Assembly: GCA_905331475.1 (NCBI GenBank)
Contig: CAJNYU010003776.1
Location: forward strand, 186,001 to 250,000
Reading direction: 5' to 3'
DNA: 64,000 nucleotides
Origin: Rotaria socialis
Taxonomy: Eukaryota; Rotifera; Eurotatoria; Philodinida; Philodinidae
This document shows positions 1 through 12,145 of the stretch, in pieces. The notes below the pieces were generated by a model, which searched no databases, had not been told where the DNA came from, and saw nothing but the letters and a program-made list of their open reading frames with translations. Within the stretch, counting starts at the first letter, position 1. Every line of letters begins with the position of its first letter. Position numbers and translations under genes: made by a program.

Positions 1-1146
1 GTGCACGCTAACTCTTGAATTCTAATTCGTGGATACAATATATTATATTTTTAGCAATCAATGCCCTCTAGAAATATTTATCGTGGGAAATTATTCGAGA
101 GACTGGATTACATTTTACAGTAAAATCTTAAATCGGATATGTAAAAGACTCTATTTGACCTGTTGATACTAAAAAAAAAGGAGTGAGGTAGTCATTTAGT
201 ATTCTATTCGGCGCAATTGAAAATCGAGTTTCTTTTTCTTTCAATTTAAAATCTAAAACGCCTAAAAACAATAAACTTGCCTACGTCTTGAGAATCAGAG
301 GTTCGATCAACTAGTAGCCAATACTAAACAAACAATCGAGCCAACCGAACCTCTTCATCGCTGATCGACTTTTTTTCCGAAACTCTCTCTCGCACGATCG
401 AACAAGAAAAAAACGAAAGAAGCATTTGACTAATTCAAATGCCATCGCTTTTCGTTAGATCAATCGGTGCTTAGACTTTCAAATAGCAAACGTTGGAGAC
501 ATAAAAAATTCAAACAAATAAATTTACTTGCTGCCAGACTGTCTACTATTTCGAAGACGCAAAATGATCCCATTCAAAAGTTTATTTCTCCTTCTAAAAA
601 AATCACCTTGAGCCGCCTATACTTGTCCAATACATGAAACATTTTTCTTCGTTTTGCCTCGCTGTTAACAAGGTTGACAATTAATTTTCTCTTACCGATT
701 TAAAAGTTAAACAAATTGTACAAACAAAGGTGAGGGGGAGAAAGAGGAAAGTAAATGACTAAAAACATTTTAATCTACTTTTCTAGATGAAACAACGTCA
801 TTACATGCCTATCAAAACGACGTCATATTTTACGAGAACTATTCGTTTGAAAAACATAAGCCGATTTCTGTCCTCATTTTGTTTTGGTGCTTTTATGATT
901 CTTAATGAGCTCCGATCGGTTTTCTAGGCACAAGTTCGATTACGTGTCAGATAATAAGATAGAAATCTAACATTGATCAAATTAGTTTCTTTTATTGCTG
1001 TAAAAATGTGACAAATTTTTCAAACAATTCGAAAAAGAAACAATTAGAATTTTTTCTTCAATGATAATAGTCTTGAATAAGCTTGTAAATTTTTATACAT
1101 AGATAACCACAGGTTAATATGGATTAAAGCAAATCTGTATTTATTT
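1..1146. other. Gene-free stretch downstream of MEIG1
   Basis: AT-rich sequence in which I see no convincing gene. A minus-strand pair of possible splice sites near 615-695 (donor GTAAGAG, acceptor TTAACAG) frames a short open stretch, but it cannot be extended into a frame-consistent model. The 3' UTR of MEIG1 probably occupies the right end. Confidence 0.5.
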
Positions 1147-1490
1147 TTAATATGAATATATTTTACATTTATTAATTTCTTTATCCGGACATTCGCGTAA
1201 TTTATCAAAGTAATAGAAAAATCCATCTTTTCGACGTTGCAATTTTTTAACAAAACCACTATCTGGCCATGTATCGATCTATTAACGACAAGAAGAAAAT
1301 CTACAATGTCTGAGAATGAATTTATTAAAATGACCTCAGCAACTTGTCGCACTCGTTTATATTCAAGTTCATCACGGTAGCCAGCTAACTGAAAGCGGTA
1401 AGCATTTTCCACTTCTTTAGACCAATGTGTCGGACGAATTAATGATTTTGGTTCGAGTGCTGCCAAAGTTGATGTCGCCATAGGAATCAA
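1147..1490 (-). CDS. MEIG1: Meiosis-expressed gene 1 protein homolog (MEIG1)
   Basis: Two exons, 1490-1335 and 1278-1147, joined over a 56-base intron (donor GTCATT, acceptor TTAATAG), give a complete 95-residue protein; human MEIG1 has 88. The conserved core is clear: [19 protein letters not shown] in exon 1, then [13 protein letters not shown] and [15 protein letters not shown] in exon 2, ending KIYSY like the human KIYAY. In mammals MEIG1 partners with PACRG and is needed for sperm flagellum assembly; in an animal thought to lack males it more likely serves motile cilia (inference). The start could be Met1 or the Met three codons later (1481), whose context fits family length better. The whole gene is on the minus strand like its neighbours. 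Confidence 0.93.
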
Positions 1491-2922
1491 ATTTCTTTTT
1501 TTCTGCTATACCGTTGTATTTAAAGAAACTTTCAAATTATTTTGAATCAGAAATTTATACGATAGGGCAAAACAAGGTGGCATAGATCATATTGTTAAGA
1601 TAGAAATACCTCTTTCTTGTTCCGCTGAAAAATTTCTTCATTTCAAAATAGATGTCGTGCACTATAGGCTGATTCTTCTGTGAAATGACAATTAAATTTG
1701 TTTATCAAGGATTTCGAAGTAGATTTTGGTTGATATTTTGTTATAAGTAAAGAGACAACAAGTCCAAAAGTAAATCGCAATCGATGACAACAACAACAAA
1801 GATAATTCTGCTAAATTAAAATTTACTATTTTAGTAAGAATTTGGTATCTGTTAACATTTAAATGCAAAAGAGCACATGATCAACTTTTAAAAGATTAGT
1901 TTTTCATCTTTGATAACCTTTTCGTATGTCGCTAAACAAAAAATGACGAACTTGAAATCCAGTAAAGCTCAACTTTCAGTCCAAGCAAATGAAATAGAAG
2001 GATAGCTTGAAGTTTGATCTTCTATCAATAGTACGACTTTTTATTGTGCAACTGGTTTTCTACCGTTTAGAGCATCGTGTACTGAAAATCTCTCTCTCTC
2101 TCGCTCTGTTTTTGTTTTGCCACTTTTATATAAAACAGTAATTCTATAATTAGAGCGTTGCTTTGTTTTGTGAGTCTGTTCACGCAAAGTGAAGATTTAA
2201 ATCAGAAAAATGAAATAAAAATAGGCAATGGGAGCAATTGCTTTTTGTTGAGTACTTCTGGAAAATGTCATAGGAAAACATTGGAAATTTCAACATAATC
2301 TGGAAGTTCTTAAACTATTATATTAATACAATATGTCGAATGCATGTTCAATCTCTTGGTGGTTCACCGAAGAGTTTTTGTCTGATTGAATTCATATTCG
2401 AAGAAAGAAAACAGTTCTGTCCTGATGCATTTGAAGCCTACTCTCTACGAACTGAAATCATTCTGGGAAAGGCCGTACAGTACGAAATAGAGTAAAATCA
2501 TGTAGATTTTCATAAAAACAAACAGCAAAAATTCCTGTACGTCCATACGATAAAAAAATATCGTTTACTGAAATTAAGTCTTGAAAATTTCAAAGGTAAA
2601 TTGTCTAGATCAGATGAAAATCTCTTTCAAAGATATTGATTGCGTTATGTCCATCATAGATTTCGATTGATGACTCTAACTATCATCACATACTCGAAAA
2701 TTGTATTTATCTGTCATGAAGATTAACGAACCAAAACAAGAGATTATTTTATGAAGAATGACATTTGTCTCGTCAGACAGATGATTCAACTTATGTTAAT
2801 TTAACCTATAAGTAAAATATATTAATCAGTTCATATCGTAGTAGACATCAAATGTAAGAGAAATAGTTGTTTATTTATTTTTTTTTTATAAAATTGAAGT
2901 TAGAGAAAAAAATTAGCAAAGT
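1491..2922. other. Intergenic region
   Basis: No open frame or recognisable element. It presumably contains the MEIG1 promoter and the 3' UTR of the next gene. A short string TATAATTAGAGCGT at about 2147 recurs at about 45992, too short to name as an element. Confidence 0.4.
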
Positions 2923-3522
2923 TTATTTCTTTATTTTATTGATACTTGGATTTTTTGTAACTGTGACATCAATAAAAATTGCTCCATGACTTCTGTAATC
3001 TGTATGTTTAGTTTCATGAAGAAAAATTTTACAATTTTTCTTTAATTCAATGTAATCTCGATACGTCCAATAGTGTCTAAGGATAATTTCTATTTAATAT
3101 ACTTGTTATTTGAACTGCTACTTGGTTAATCTTTAATCTAAACATGACCGACAGGATTAGCATCTCGATTAGGATTATTGCCAATGAATTCAGTATAACA
3201 ACATGTATCAACATGAATAAGAGGTTGAGCTTAACGATGTAATCTCTCTATTTATATGCATTATTTTTGAATTGAAAATTGCCTTCGAGATCGATGTTGA
3301 ACTTTTTTGAAAAACGTGCTATTACGAATATTAATAAATGTGAGGTCGAGAAAGCAGTTGTACTTAAAATTATCACGTCGTCTTGTATTATTAATAGAAT
3401 AATATAGAAGTTATAATCAAAATTTTCACATAAGATAAAAAACGAGTGACAACAACTAGATTGCTGATTGTTAGAAAAAGAAAATTACCCATTCCTCCAG
3501 CGCAATTGTCAATATTTACTAC
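2923..3522 (-). CDS. Unrecognised gene, last four exons (partial)
   Basis: Four minus-strand exons chain in one frame: 3522-3490, 3381-3283, 3229-3149 and 3089-2923, ending in TAA. Introns are 108, 53 and 59 bases; the middle one uses a GC donor (GAAG|GCAATT...TTAAG), and the last a GTCATG donor like that of MEIG1. The joined C-terminal part is about 126 residues and includes AGGMDDVIILSTTAF, HLLIFVIARFSKKFN, LIHVDTCCYTEFIGNN, ILRHYWTYRDYIELKKNC and ETKHTDYRSHGAIFIDV. The first exon must be entered in phase 1, so at least one upstream exon exists between 3523 and 4438, but I could not find it. I do not recognise the family. Preserved frame over three splices argues for a real gene, not noise; a decayed copy missing its 5' end is also possible. 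Confidence 0.55.
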
Positions 3523-4438
3523 TGAAGTTTCCTACGGCAAGTAATACCACTTCATCATGAATTTGAAAAAGAAAATTATGCTTTAATTTTTTTGTGATTC
3601 CCACAAGCAAATATGTCATTATTAAGGATTCAAAAAATGTTAATCTGTATAGTATATGAATAATAAAATTCAAGTTTCAGAGAAAAAAACGAAAAGCTTG
3701 ATCATTGTTTTTTTACCTAATTTAAAAACAAAAAGAGTCCAGCGGGTGAAACTCATTCATCTTAAAAAAAACCTGGAGTGTCAACAAAAAAAATTGGAAT
3801 GTATATATGAATGCACAATAATGTATCCAAATAGTACAAAAAGAGAAAGAAAGAAAGAGACAGCAGTGCAGAGCAATAATAGTAGCGCAAGAAACAAATA
3901 GTGGAAAATCACAAAAGACATGTGAACAAATACTGTCAATATAATATGAATAATAAGAATAATAACAATAAATAGCGAATAATACACACACACGCACACA
4001 GTACGCTACCAAGTTTTGATTTGTATAGCTTTCAGGGAATCAAGTATTTCACAACATATGATCGCATGTTGCATATTTCAATCAATTAATGATTGCTATA
4101 TGTCAGAAGTAAAAGAGATAGAGACTTGCACAAATGAACAGTAACAATAAGAAAGAAAATCAAAAACATAGAGAGCAAGTAGTCACCGAGCGCACATACA
4201 AACGAACTAATACTACTACAACGAGAAAGAAAGGAAGAAAGAAAGAAGAAAGGAAGGAAGGAAGGAAGGAACAAGAAAATTAATAATAAGAATTAATATA
4301 AATTTTGATCAATGGAAGAATTATTTAAAAAAACTGTTCAATAATAGAAAAGAAAAATTCTCATGTATACATAACAAAATACAAAATAACAAGTTTGTTT
4401 GTTTTGAAGAAAACATTAACGTTCATTGATCGTCTTAT
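3523..4438. other. Intergenic region with purine-rich tract
   Basis: Low-complexity AT-rich DNA. It should hold missing 5' exons of the gene to its left and the 3' UTR of the PDZ gene to its right, but neither is identifiable. The open frames seen here in the minus direction are low-complexity and not credible proteins. Confidence 0.4.
4220..4271 (+). repeat. (GAAA/GGAA)n microsatellite
   Basis: Imperfect purine tract of GAAA, GAAG and GGAA units, seen directly. Confidence 0.8.
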
Positions 4439-7400
4439 TTATAAGTAAACAGCTTCCTGTTGAGCACGTCGACTGCTTACAGCTAAAAATTAGAAGAAAA
4501 AAAACAAATTGATATAGAAAACCGATACCCAAGGTTTAGTGATAAATATATGTGTACGATAATAAAAAAAACATGCAAAAATGTGAAAGGAGAATGTGCA
4601 ATGGTTATGTGTACCCACGCACTCACTGAAATTAATAAAGACTGTGCTCAGTCAAGCCAAATCTGCTTGGATATTGTTGAAAATATTGCTCATAATTGAC
4701 AACTGAGCAATGTGAGATAGGTAGATAGATAAATCAACATTCGATTAATGATTTATTGTTTTAAATCAGAAATAATATTTTACCTCGTCTTTGTCCTGGT
4801 TGAACGAATGGTAAAAGTGAATTAATCGGCACAGCATGTTTTATTGAAAATTCGAAACCAGCTGAATCAATAACTAGTATATCTAATTGTCGTCTTCGTT
4901 TACTTGTTTCAATTGTTTCAATAATTTGTTCCGATGATAGTGTTGCTGTATCGTGACCATTCAATTCGATTATTTTATCATTTGCTCGTAGGCCAAATTC
5001 GTATGCCGGTGAACCTGGATGAACATCTTTAATATTTACTGGATTACCACGTTGTAATGTAAAACCAAAGTCTTGCTCATGATTATATAAAATAATTCGA
5101 CATAAGCGAGGTGCTAATTCGCGTATGTAGGGCATTTGATAATCGAAAGGTTCCGGCTGTAAATAGCCGCCTTTACGTTTTAATACTTGATAACCCGGAG
5201 CTGTTAATGTAACAAGTGTAACTTGTCCTGTTTCTTCAAATGTTCGTTGAATTAAAAGAGTCATTTCATCAAACGATCGTATGGCTTGAACATTACGATT
5301 CTCAATATAAATTATATGATCACCTTCAGTTAAACCACTGAATTTTAGAAAGACGAAAAAAGAAAATCATTTTTTTTTATCAACTAAAACTTAAGTTTAT
5401 ACCTTCGTTTAGCTGGACTATTTTGGCGTACTTCAATAACTATGGGTGTATCATAGTTCTCTTTTTCAATCATTCGAAAGCCACAACCATGAAAGCCTGG
5501 ATCACGTATAAGAATACATTTGCCTAGAAGAAGAAAAAAAAACCATCGATTGCAATTTTTCAATATGAACTGGTGTTTGTTATTCTTTTGAAGTTCATCA
5601 TGATTGTATAAATCAAACTGTATTTTTTGCCTCGAGTGTTATTGAAAGAATTGAAAAAAGTAAACAGAAACGAATTGTTCTTTGTAATCTTGGTTTATCG
5701 CGAAGAGATTGACTGATGACTTACAAGATTATTTTTTCTTCTTTTTTTTTGGGGAGCAATGAAAATCTGTAGAACTGTACAAAGGTCACGCACATAACTT
5801 CAGATCGTGCCATAGGCAATGAAATACTTACGAGGCCATGGCTCAGTAGGTAAATATGATTGACTAGCAAAGAATGTTGATCGAAATGGTTGTCTTTGAT
5901 ACGTATCGAAACCGTTCGCACTGTATGGTCGATCGGAGTGCATGCCTGGCGATGTGCCAACATGATCTAGACGTGATGTTGATAAATACTTCACCATGTT
6001 TGGTGGTTGTTGCGGCCCGCCAAATGAGACATCATATGGTGACCAAGCTCCATATTGATCAAAGTTTCTACCATCGTTGTAGATACGTTCATCGTTTAAT
6101 GATGGTAAAGATTTTGTTTTAGCTGATTTTGACGAAGGTTTATTTAATGGTTTTATGTTACTTGGTGAAATAAGTAAACGTGCAACACCATTATTACTTG
6201 CAGTTTTTATTAAAGCAACAACATCTATGGAGAAACAAAAGCTCAGCAAACAAAAAAATCGAAAATTAGTTTTTTTTTTTTACCTCGGTGTGTTTTACGA
6301 GTAACATTTTCATCATTGACTTCAATTAAGCGGTCTTCATTATGTAGACCAGCTCGAGCTAAATTTAAAAACAAAATAAACCATATTGAATATAGGCATA
6401 AAGATGAAATTAAAATATTTTGCCTGCAGGAGAATCAGGTTTGACATTACGAATAACATGTTTATCATCTTCTTGTGCTAATTCAAAACCAAACGTTTGG
6501 CCGGGTTCGGTATTTAAACGACAGAAACGTAACATGGACTTTTCATCGACAACATCAACAGCAGCTCGTGATAATGGCATACGTGGACGACTTAAAGATG
6601 ATGTGACACTTGGCGCTACTACCGGCCGATTGTACGGGTCACGTGCTGGTGATACATAGCCGCCATCTGTTGAAAGAAAAGAAACACACCGTAAGAAATG
6701 ATTATTTTCTTTTAAATCTTACTTGTATATGGATATGGTCGAGTCGATGGTCCGACTGATGGTGGTCGACTTATTGGTATAGGTGCTGGCGGAATATGCG
6801 TCTCTCTATGATCGGGCATCGCCTCAACAGGTGCATAATGCATCGGCGGTGATATAACACTTGAATCAGTTGATGTATATACAGCTTGATGTTCAGGTGT
6901 GATATGACTAACAATGGAAAGAAAAATATGAAAGCTGTTCGATCAATCTCGATAGGATTAAAATTAGACACGCGCGCTGCAACTGCTTTTACTAATCATA
7001 GAAAGATTGGTTTATTCGAGATCTATTTTTCAACATTATTTTTACTTAATCCTCTATAAATGAAATAAAGAAGTAGTACACACTATATACATATTGGAAC
7101 GAAATGCTGTTGATATAAGATCTGTAATATTATATATTAATAACATTTCTCACGATTAGTGGTTAACTCTGGTTACACTGAAGGGTGATATGAATAAGAT
7201 ATTTTTGTCTCCTGCAGCCGTTTCAAATCGACTCAAATATTTACCGTGAAACATTAGCTCGTTGAGATAATGGATCGATACGATAATGATTTCGTTTGTA
7301 CCATTGATAGCCAATATCATCAATAACAAGTAAACTAACTTCGCCATCTCGACGATAGGAATCATTGATAAGTTGGTAAACATATTGATAATCAGTTGTT

Positions 7401-10400
7401 TCAACATTAATATTATTTACTTGAACTAAATGATCACCATTACGGATATGTGTATGTGCAGCTGGTGAGTCTAATCGAAGTTGTTGTATTTGATAACCTC
7501 CGCCAGTTGTATTCTGTGCTGGGACAATAGCAAAGCCAAGATCTCGATAGTTTGGCCATGGCTAAATTGACAACAATAGAATAGAAATCAAAACAAAAAC
7601 GACTCTCATACTCGAATGAAACATTGCCGCATTTTAGGATAGACATCATCGCCCAGTGTTGATGGTTGATAAACATCATAAGTTGTACGAGTTGGTGTTC
7701 GGCGGTCACTTGCTAATGTTTCCAGAGCTGGTTGATATTGATGTAATGATGGCGGCGATAAACTATTCAATGATCGATATGTTTCTTCGTCCATAACTTC
7801 TAATAGAAGAGCTCCATCTCGAGTCGTATCATTCCTTACTAAAGTTTGCATTAGAGACGTGAATTCCGCTGGACTCATATGTTCAACTGTTTGATTATTA
7901 ACACGTAAAATATAATCTCCAACTCGAAGACCTTGCACATCGGCTGGCGAATATGGTTCAACCGAAACAATTTGACGTGGCGTTGCATCCGCGGTTTGAT
8001 TTGACCGTACACGAAAACCGTAACCTTCAAAATCGGGATTTCGTTGAAGACGATATTGTCGCCGACTTTGTTGCAAATTTGCGTTTGGTGTTAATTTTGG
8101 TTGTTCAACAAGATCATATTTTGGTTTTAAATTTTGTGAAGTCTGTTTATAAGCACGATAGACAGATCCATCGGCAACTAAGAAACGTACGGTTTCACTG
8201 TTGTTTATCCGACGTAATTTATCTTCGAGTTGTTCATGATTCAAATATTCAACATTTTCATCGTTGATCGATAATATGAAATCATTGACACGAAGACCTT
8301 GTGTCCCAATCGAATTTGTACCATCAACCGATGTCACAATATGACTGTAAGGTGTACTGGATGATGATGAATCATTTGGCACAGTACGAAAATTAAAGCC
8401 GACACCATTCGATAGTTGTGCATCTTTACGTATAGGAATATGACGCGGTTGTGATGATGATACTGATGGCGGAGGTAAAGATGAATTAACATTATTAGTT
8501 AAATCGCCGAGAACAGATGTTGTTGGAGTTCGACCGAATGAATTTAACGGTGGTGGTACAGTTTGAATATTCGGTGGATCACGTTGAGCTATCGACGGTG
8601 TTCTTGGACCGGGAGCTAAACGAAACAATAGTTTAAGGTTTAGAAAGAAATAGAATCGATTTCCTATGAGTACATACAATGATGTATTGAGCTAGCTGGT
8701 GAAGCTGATGGAGTTCGTCGATTTGATGGCATAATTTTAACATTTGGTAAACCACGATGAATAAGTTTTTGTTGCTGTTTGTAATGTTCGAATGTGGGAA
8801 CATCCGATACTAAAACTACTAATGGATCTGGATGTTTAACAGCACGGATGCGTTGTGTTATTTGATCGTGACTGAGATTTTGAATATTTTGACCGTTGAT
8901 TTCAATTAAACGATCATCAGTTTTTATTCCAGCTTGCTCAGCATCTAGAGAAACATTAAAAGATTAAATGTGTTCAACGCAAATATTCATTTGATATCAT
9001 TGTTCGATTTTGTACGGACACTTTTAACCTTTCTAACTGATAAGCATTGACTTATTCTTTCACACGAACATATACCTTTAACCGTTCGCTCTTTTTCTTT
9101 TTAAGTAAAACACAACAAAAAAAAAAGAAACGAATCTTACTTGATCGTTCATTGTTTCGACCCGGTACAATGCTTAATGAATGAAATTGTTCTCGACGAT
9201 GATAGTTGAGTTCAATACCAAACGTATCTGAAGGATCAGCTCGATAAATAGTACATAAACGGATATCTTCATTCGGCAAGCCCACGGATGGTGGAATAGT
9301 TAACGGTGGTATTTTTGATCTCGTCGATGGAGTTAGGTCGGGTACACTTGGAGTTCTAGTTTTTGGCATTTCACCGCGCAGAGTTGATGGATTCGATGGA
9401 GTTAGTTGATTCCCGTCATTGTTACTTAGAGCTGAAGACAAAAATTTCAACATAAAATGTTATTATTCGTTTTAAGGCCAAACAAGAAAAAAACGAAAAC
9501 CAGGACTCTTCAAACAGTTTCTCATTTTCCCCCACCATAATATATATATATATATATATATTTGTAAGCGACTGAAAAGTAACACAAAACTTCTCGGTTT
9601 TCAACTGTTTAGCAAATATAATCTCAAGGACGATTGGATTAGTAATGAATATAGATATATATATGTTGTGTTTTTTTTTTGATTATTTGATACTTACACG
9701 AACGATCATCTGTATTATATCGGCTTGTCGATTGTCTGTCTTCTGATTGGCTCTTTCGTTTTCCTTTTGAAGTTAATGGTAATTTGTGTAGTTGAGCATT
9801 TTTATATGTGTCTGTATCAACAACAAACAATTTCACAGAACCTTTTTGTTTTGCTTTAGCTAATTTTTCTAATATAGATTTGCTAACATCTTTATCGACG
9901 TTTTTATCGTCGATTTCAATAATACGATCGCATTTACGTAATGGTGTATTACTAGCTGGCGTATTTGGAAATACTTCTTGAATATATGCGCCAATATCAT
10001 TTTCACCATTGATAACTTCAAAACCAAATGTATCTGATTGGCCTAAACGTAGATTACAAGTACGTGGTATACGTTTAGGAAAATTTATATAATCAGCTGG
10101 CATAGATTCTGGTGTTTGAATAACATTGGTTGCTAATTGAGGAGTAACTTTAATATTTTTCTTCTTTAATAATTGATAAAAACGTTGTTCGACGACAATT
10201 AATTCAATCGGACGATTGCTATCGCGAGCTGTTTTAATAGCACCTCGTACAGTGTTATAATCTGCTTCGGAGACATCTTCTTGGTTAACATACAAAATAA
10301 CATCAAGAATTTTTAGACCACCAGCCGATGCTGGACTATTGGATTCAACAAGTCGAATTAAATGTGGCGGTCGCTGAGCTGCTTCAAGATTAAAACCAAG

Positions 10401-10484
10401 TCCGTCGAATTCGCGCCAAACACGCAATTTACATAAACGAATATTAGCATTACGCAAAACTTCGGCGTCACTTGAAGAGGGCAT
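4439..10484 (-). CDS. Large scaffold protein with nine PDZ domains
   Basis: Twelve exons keep frame throughout: 10484-9698, 9431-9141, 8944-8678, 8615-7612, 7561-7245, 6907-6723, 6666-6424, 6358-6284, 6224-5832, 5523-5403, 5337-4784 and 4482-4439. They encode 1426 residues. I count nine PDZ domains, near residues 14-103, 141-227, 319-430, 511-610, 640-735, 780-890, 995-1085, 1178-1285 and 1310-1395. Their ligand-binding loops read GLGFNL, TFGFEV, TFGIEL, GVGFNF, GYGFRV, DLGFAI, TFGFEL, GCGFRM and DFGFTL. Linkers are Pro/Ser rich. Intron 7 is GC-AG (donor at 6423, GCAG|GCAAAA). No other domain or membrane segment is visible, so a cytoplasmic or submembrane scaffold clustering C-terminal tails is likely. 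It resembles the PDZK1/NHERF style of PDZ-only proteins, but orthology is not shown. The start is the first Met of exon 1; a 5' UTR exon may lie upstream. Confidence 0.9.
9540..9561. repeat. (TA)n microsatellite in PDZ gene intron 1
   Basis: Uninterrupted TA dinucleotides within the intron between the first and second PDZ-gene exons. Confidence 0.85.
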
Positions 10485-10643
10485 GATCAGATTTCTATTC
10501 GTGTTGTGGTTTTTCTTTCTACTTAAATCTTTTTTTTAATCAATTGAATACAAATAGTAACATCTAGAATAAAAACTGTCTAAAAGATCATATATCATGT
10601 GAATATATATATATAGATATCATTTCAATTAGGAGAATAGACG

Positions 10644-10667
10644 CATATATATATATATATATATATA
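10644..10667. repeat. (TA)n microsatellite
   Basis: TA dinucleotide run seen directly, 160 bases upstream of the PDZ gene start. Confidence 0.85.
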
Positions 10668-10880
10668 CATACATACATCAATGCTCGCAATTCGAGACTA
10701 GACATGAGACGGCAGTATTCGAATTGATATATGTGGTTTTCTCTCTCCCTCTCTACTCACACACGCACAGGCTTGTTCACTGGCACTTCGTATACCTGTC
10801 GTATATGTATGGCAACGATCGACAATGAAACAATATGTCCTTCTTCGTATTGCTAATCTTTTTGTAACCACAACGTCTTT

Positions 10881-10938
10881 CTTTCTCTCTCTCTTTCTTG
10901 CTCCCTTTCCCTCTCGCTCTCTCTCTCTCTCTCTGTCT
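10881..10938. repeat. (CT)n microsatellite
   Basis: Interrupted CT run on the plus strand, i.e. GA on the sense strand of the PDZ gene; such tracts are common near invertebrate promoters (GAGA-like), but function is not shown. Confidence 0.8.
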
Positions 10939-11016
10939 ATCAAGTAAACGAACCAACTTGATAAGCACTACACATACGTACACACACGTATTGAAGATGA
11001 CATATAAAAAAACGAA

Positions 11017-11040
11017 AAGAGAGAGAGAGAGAGAGAGAGA
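11017..11040. repeat. (GA)n microsatellite
   Basis: Perfect GA run. It is about 80 bases from a CT tract, so the two could pair as a hairpin. Confidence 0.85.
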
Positions 11041-11278
11041 CCATCTCTGCACATATTTACCTTTTGAAATCGAAGAAGAACGAAATGTTTCATCATCTTT
11101 TCGGGTAGAATTTACGGATGTAATGTCGTTTATAAATGGAAACATATGAAGTAGAAATATACTTCTTTATGTACTCAAATATCCCGAATGATGACAGAAA
11201 TGTATGTAATCATGGAGTTGAAATCTACCTTGATCATCTTATACACATTTGTGTATAAATATATATCCGCATACAATG

Positions 11279-11279
11279 G

Positions 11280-11307
<28 letters not shown>
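11279..11307. repeat. (TA)n microsatellite
   Basis: TA run seen directly. Confidence 0.85.
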
Positions 11308-11310
<3 letters not shown>

Positions 11311-12032
11311 GCCTACTCATTCATTCTTTCTCATATACAAAAGGTCGTCGACATCTTTACCCATTTCATCTTACTATCTCCACGTAAACAAAATGCAAAT
11401 TGAAAAAATACGATAAAGAATGAATAAATTCGATGAGCAAGTATATAAAGACAAAAACAAATTGACACTCGACAACGTGCTAATTTTACATCCTAATCCT
11501 ACATGTGTCTGGCTATGTCTGGCTGTTTTTCTTTTAAGCTTGTCCAGTATTCAAGGCCTGTCGACCTTCACTATTCACAAGAATTTATCCAGATAAGATA
11601 ATAAAATTTAAAAAAAAATTAATGAAGAAAGATGAAAATGAATAAAAAAAAAGAAAGAAAGCTGCACTAACGACTCACTTTTTTCTATTGAAAACGGCAA
11701 GTAGAAGCGATTTTTAAACGAAAGAACGAGACAGAAAAAAAAGAAAGAACGATGCTGATTTGAATGAGTAAATATTGACGCACATAAGTGGAGTGCAGCA
11801 TAGTGCGTGGTACGCTTCGGTAAGTTATTGACTGATCCTCTTCTCGTCATACGGCTTGAGGGAGAAAAGAAGTGAAGCTAGTATCGTCAGTGGTGGTATT
11901 GACCATATTTTAAATGACTATAACGGCCAACAGAGAGTAATAGTTGATGAGTGAAAAGAAGAAAAATATTTACGACACTATACAATTGCACACGTATTGA
12001 GGACAATAAATTGACGATGATTTGAACGAGAA

Positions 12033-12114
12033 GGAGAGAGAGAGAGAGAAATCAAGCAAATCGTAAAATACCTCTTGTGACACAACTTGCATAAAAAAAG
12101 AGAAGGAGAGATGA

Positions 12115-12140
<26 letters not shown>
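12033..12140. repeat. Two (GA)n tracts
   Basis: GA runs at 12033-12049 and 12114-12140 separated by 64 bases of unique sequence. Confidence 0.8.

Positions 12141-12145
<5 letters not shown>

Noticed and set aside
600..700. Possible small minus-strand exon reading EAKRRKMFHVLDKYRRLK between plausible splice sites
   Set aside because: Upstream and downstream exons in a compatible frame could not be found; likely chance.
3722..4274. Minus-strand open frames rich in Phe, Tyr, Cys and Ser
   Set aside because: They translate AT- and GA-rich simple sequence and show no motif or frame-consistent splice partner.
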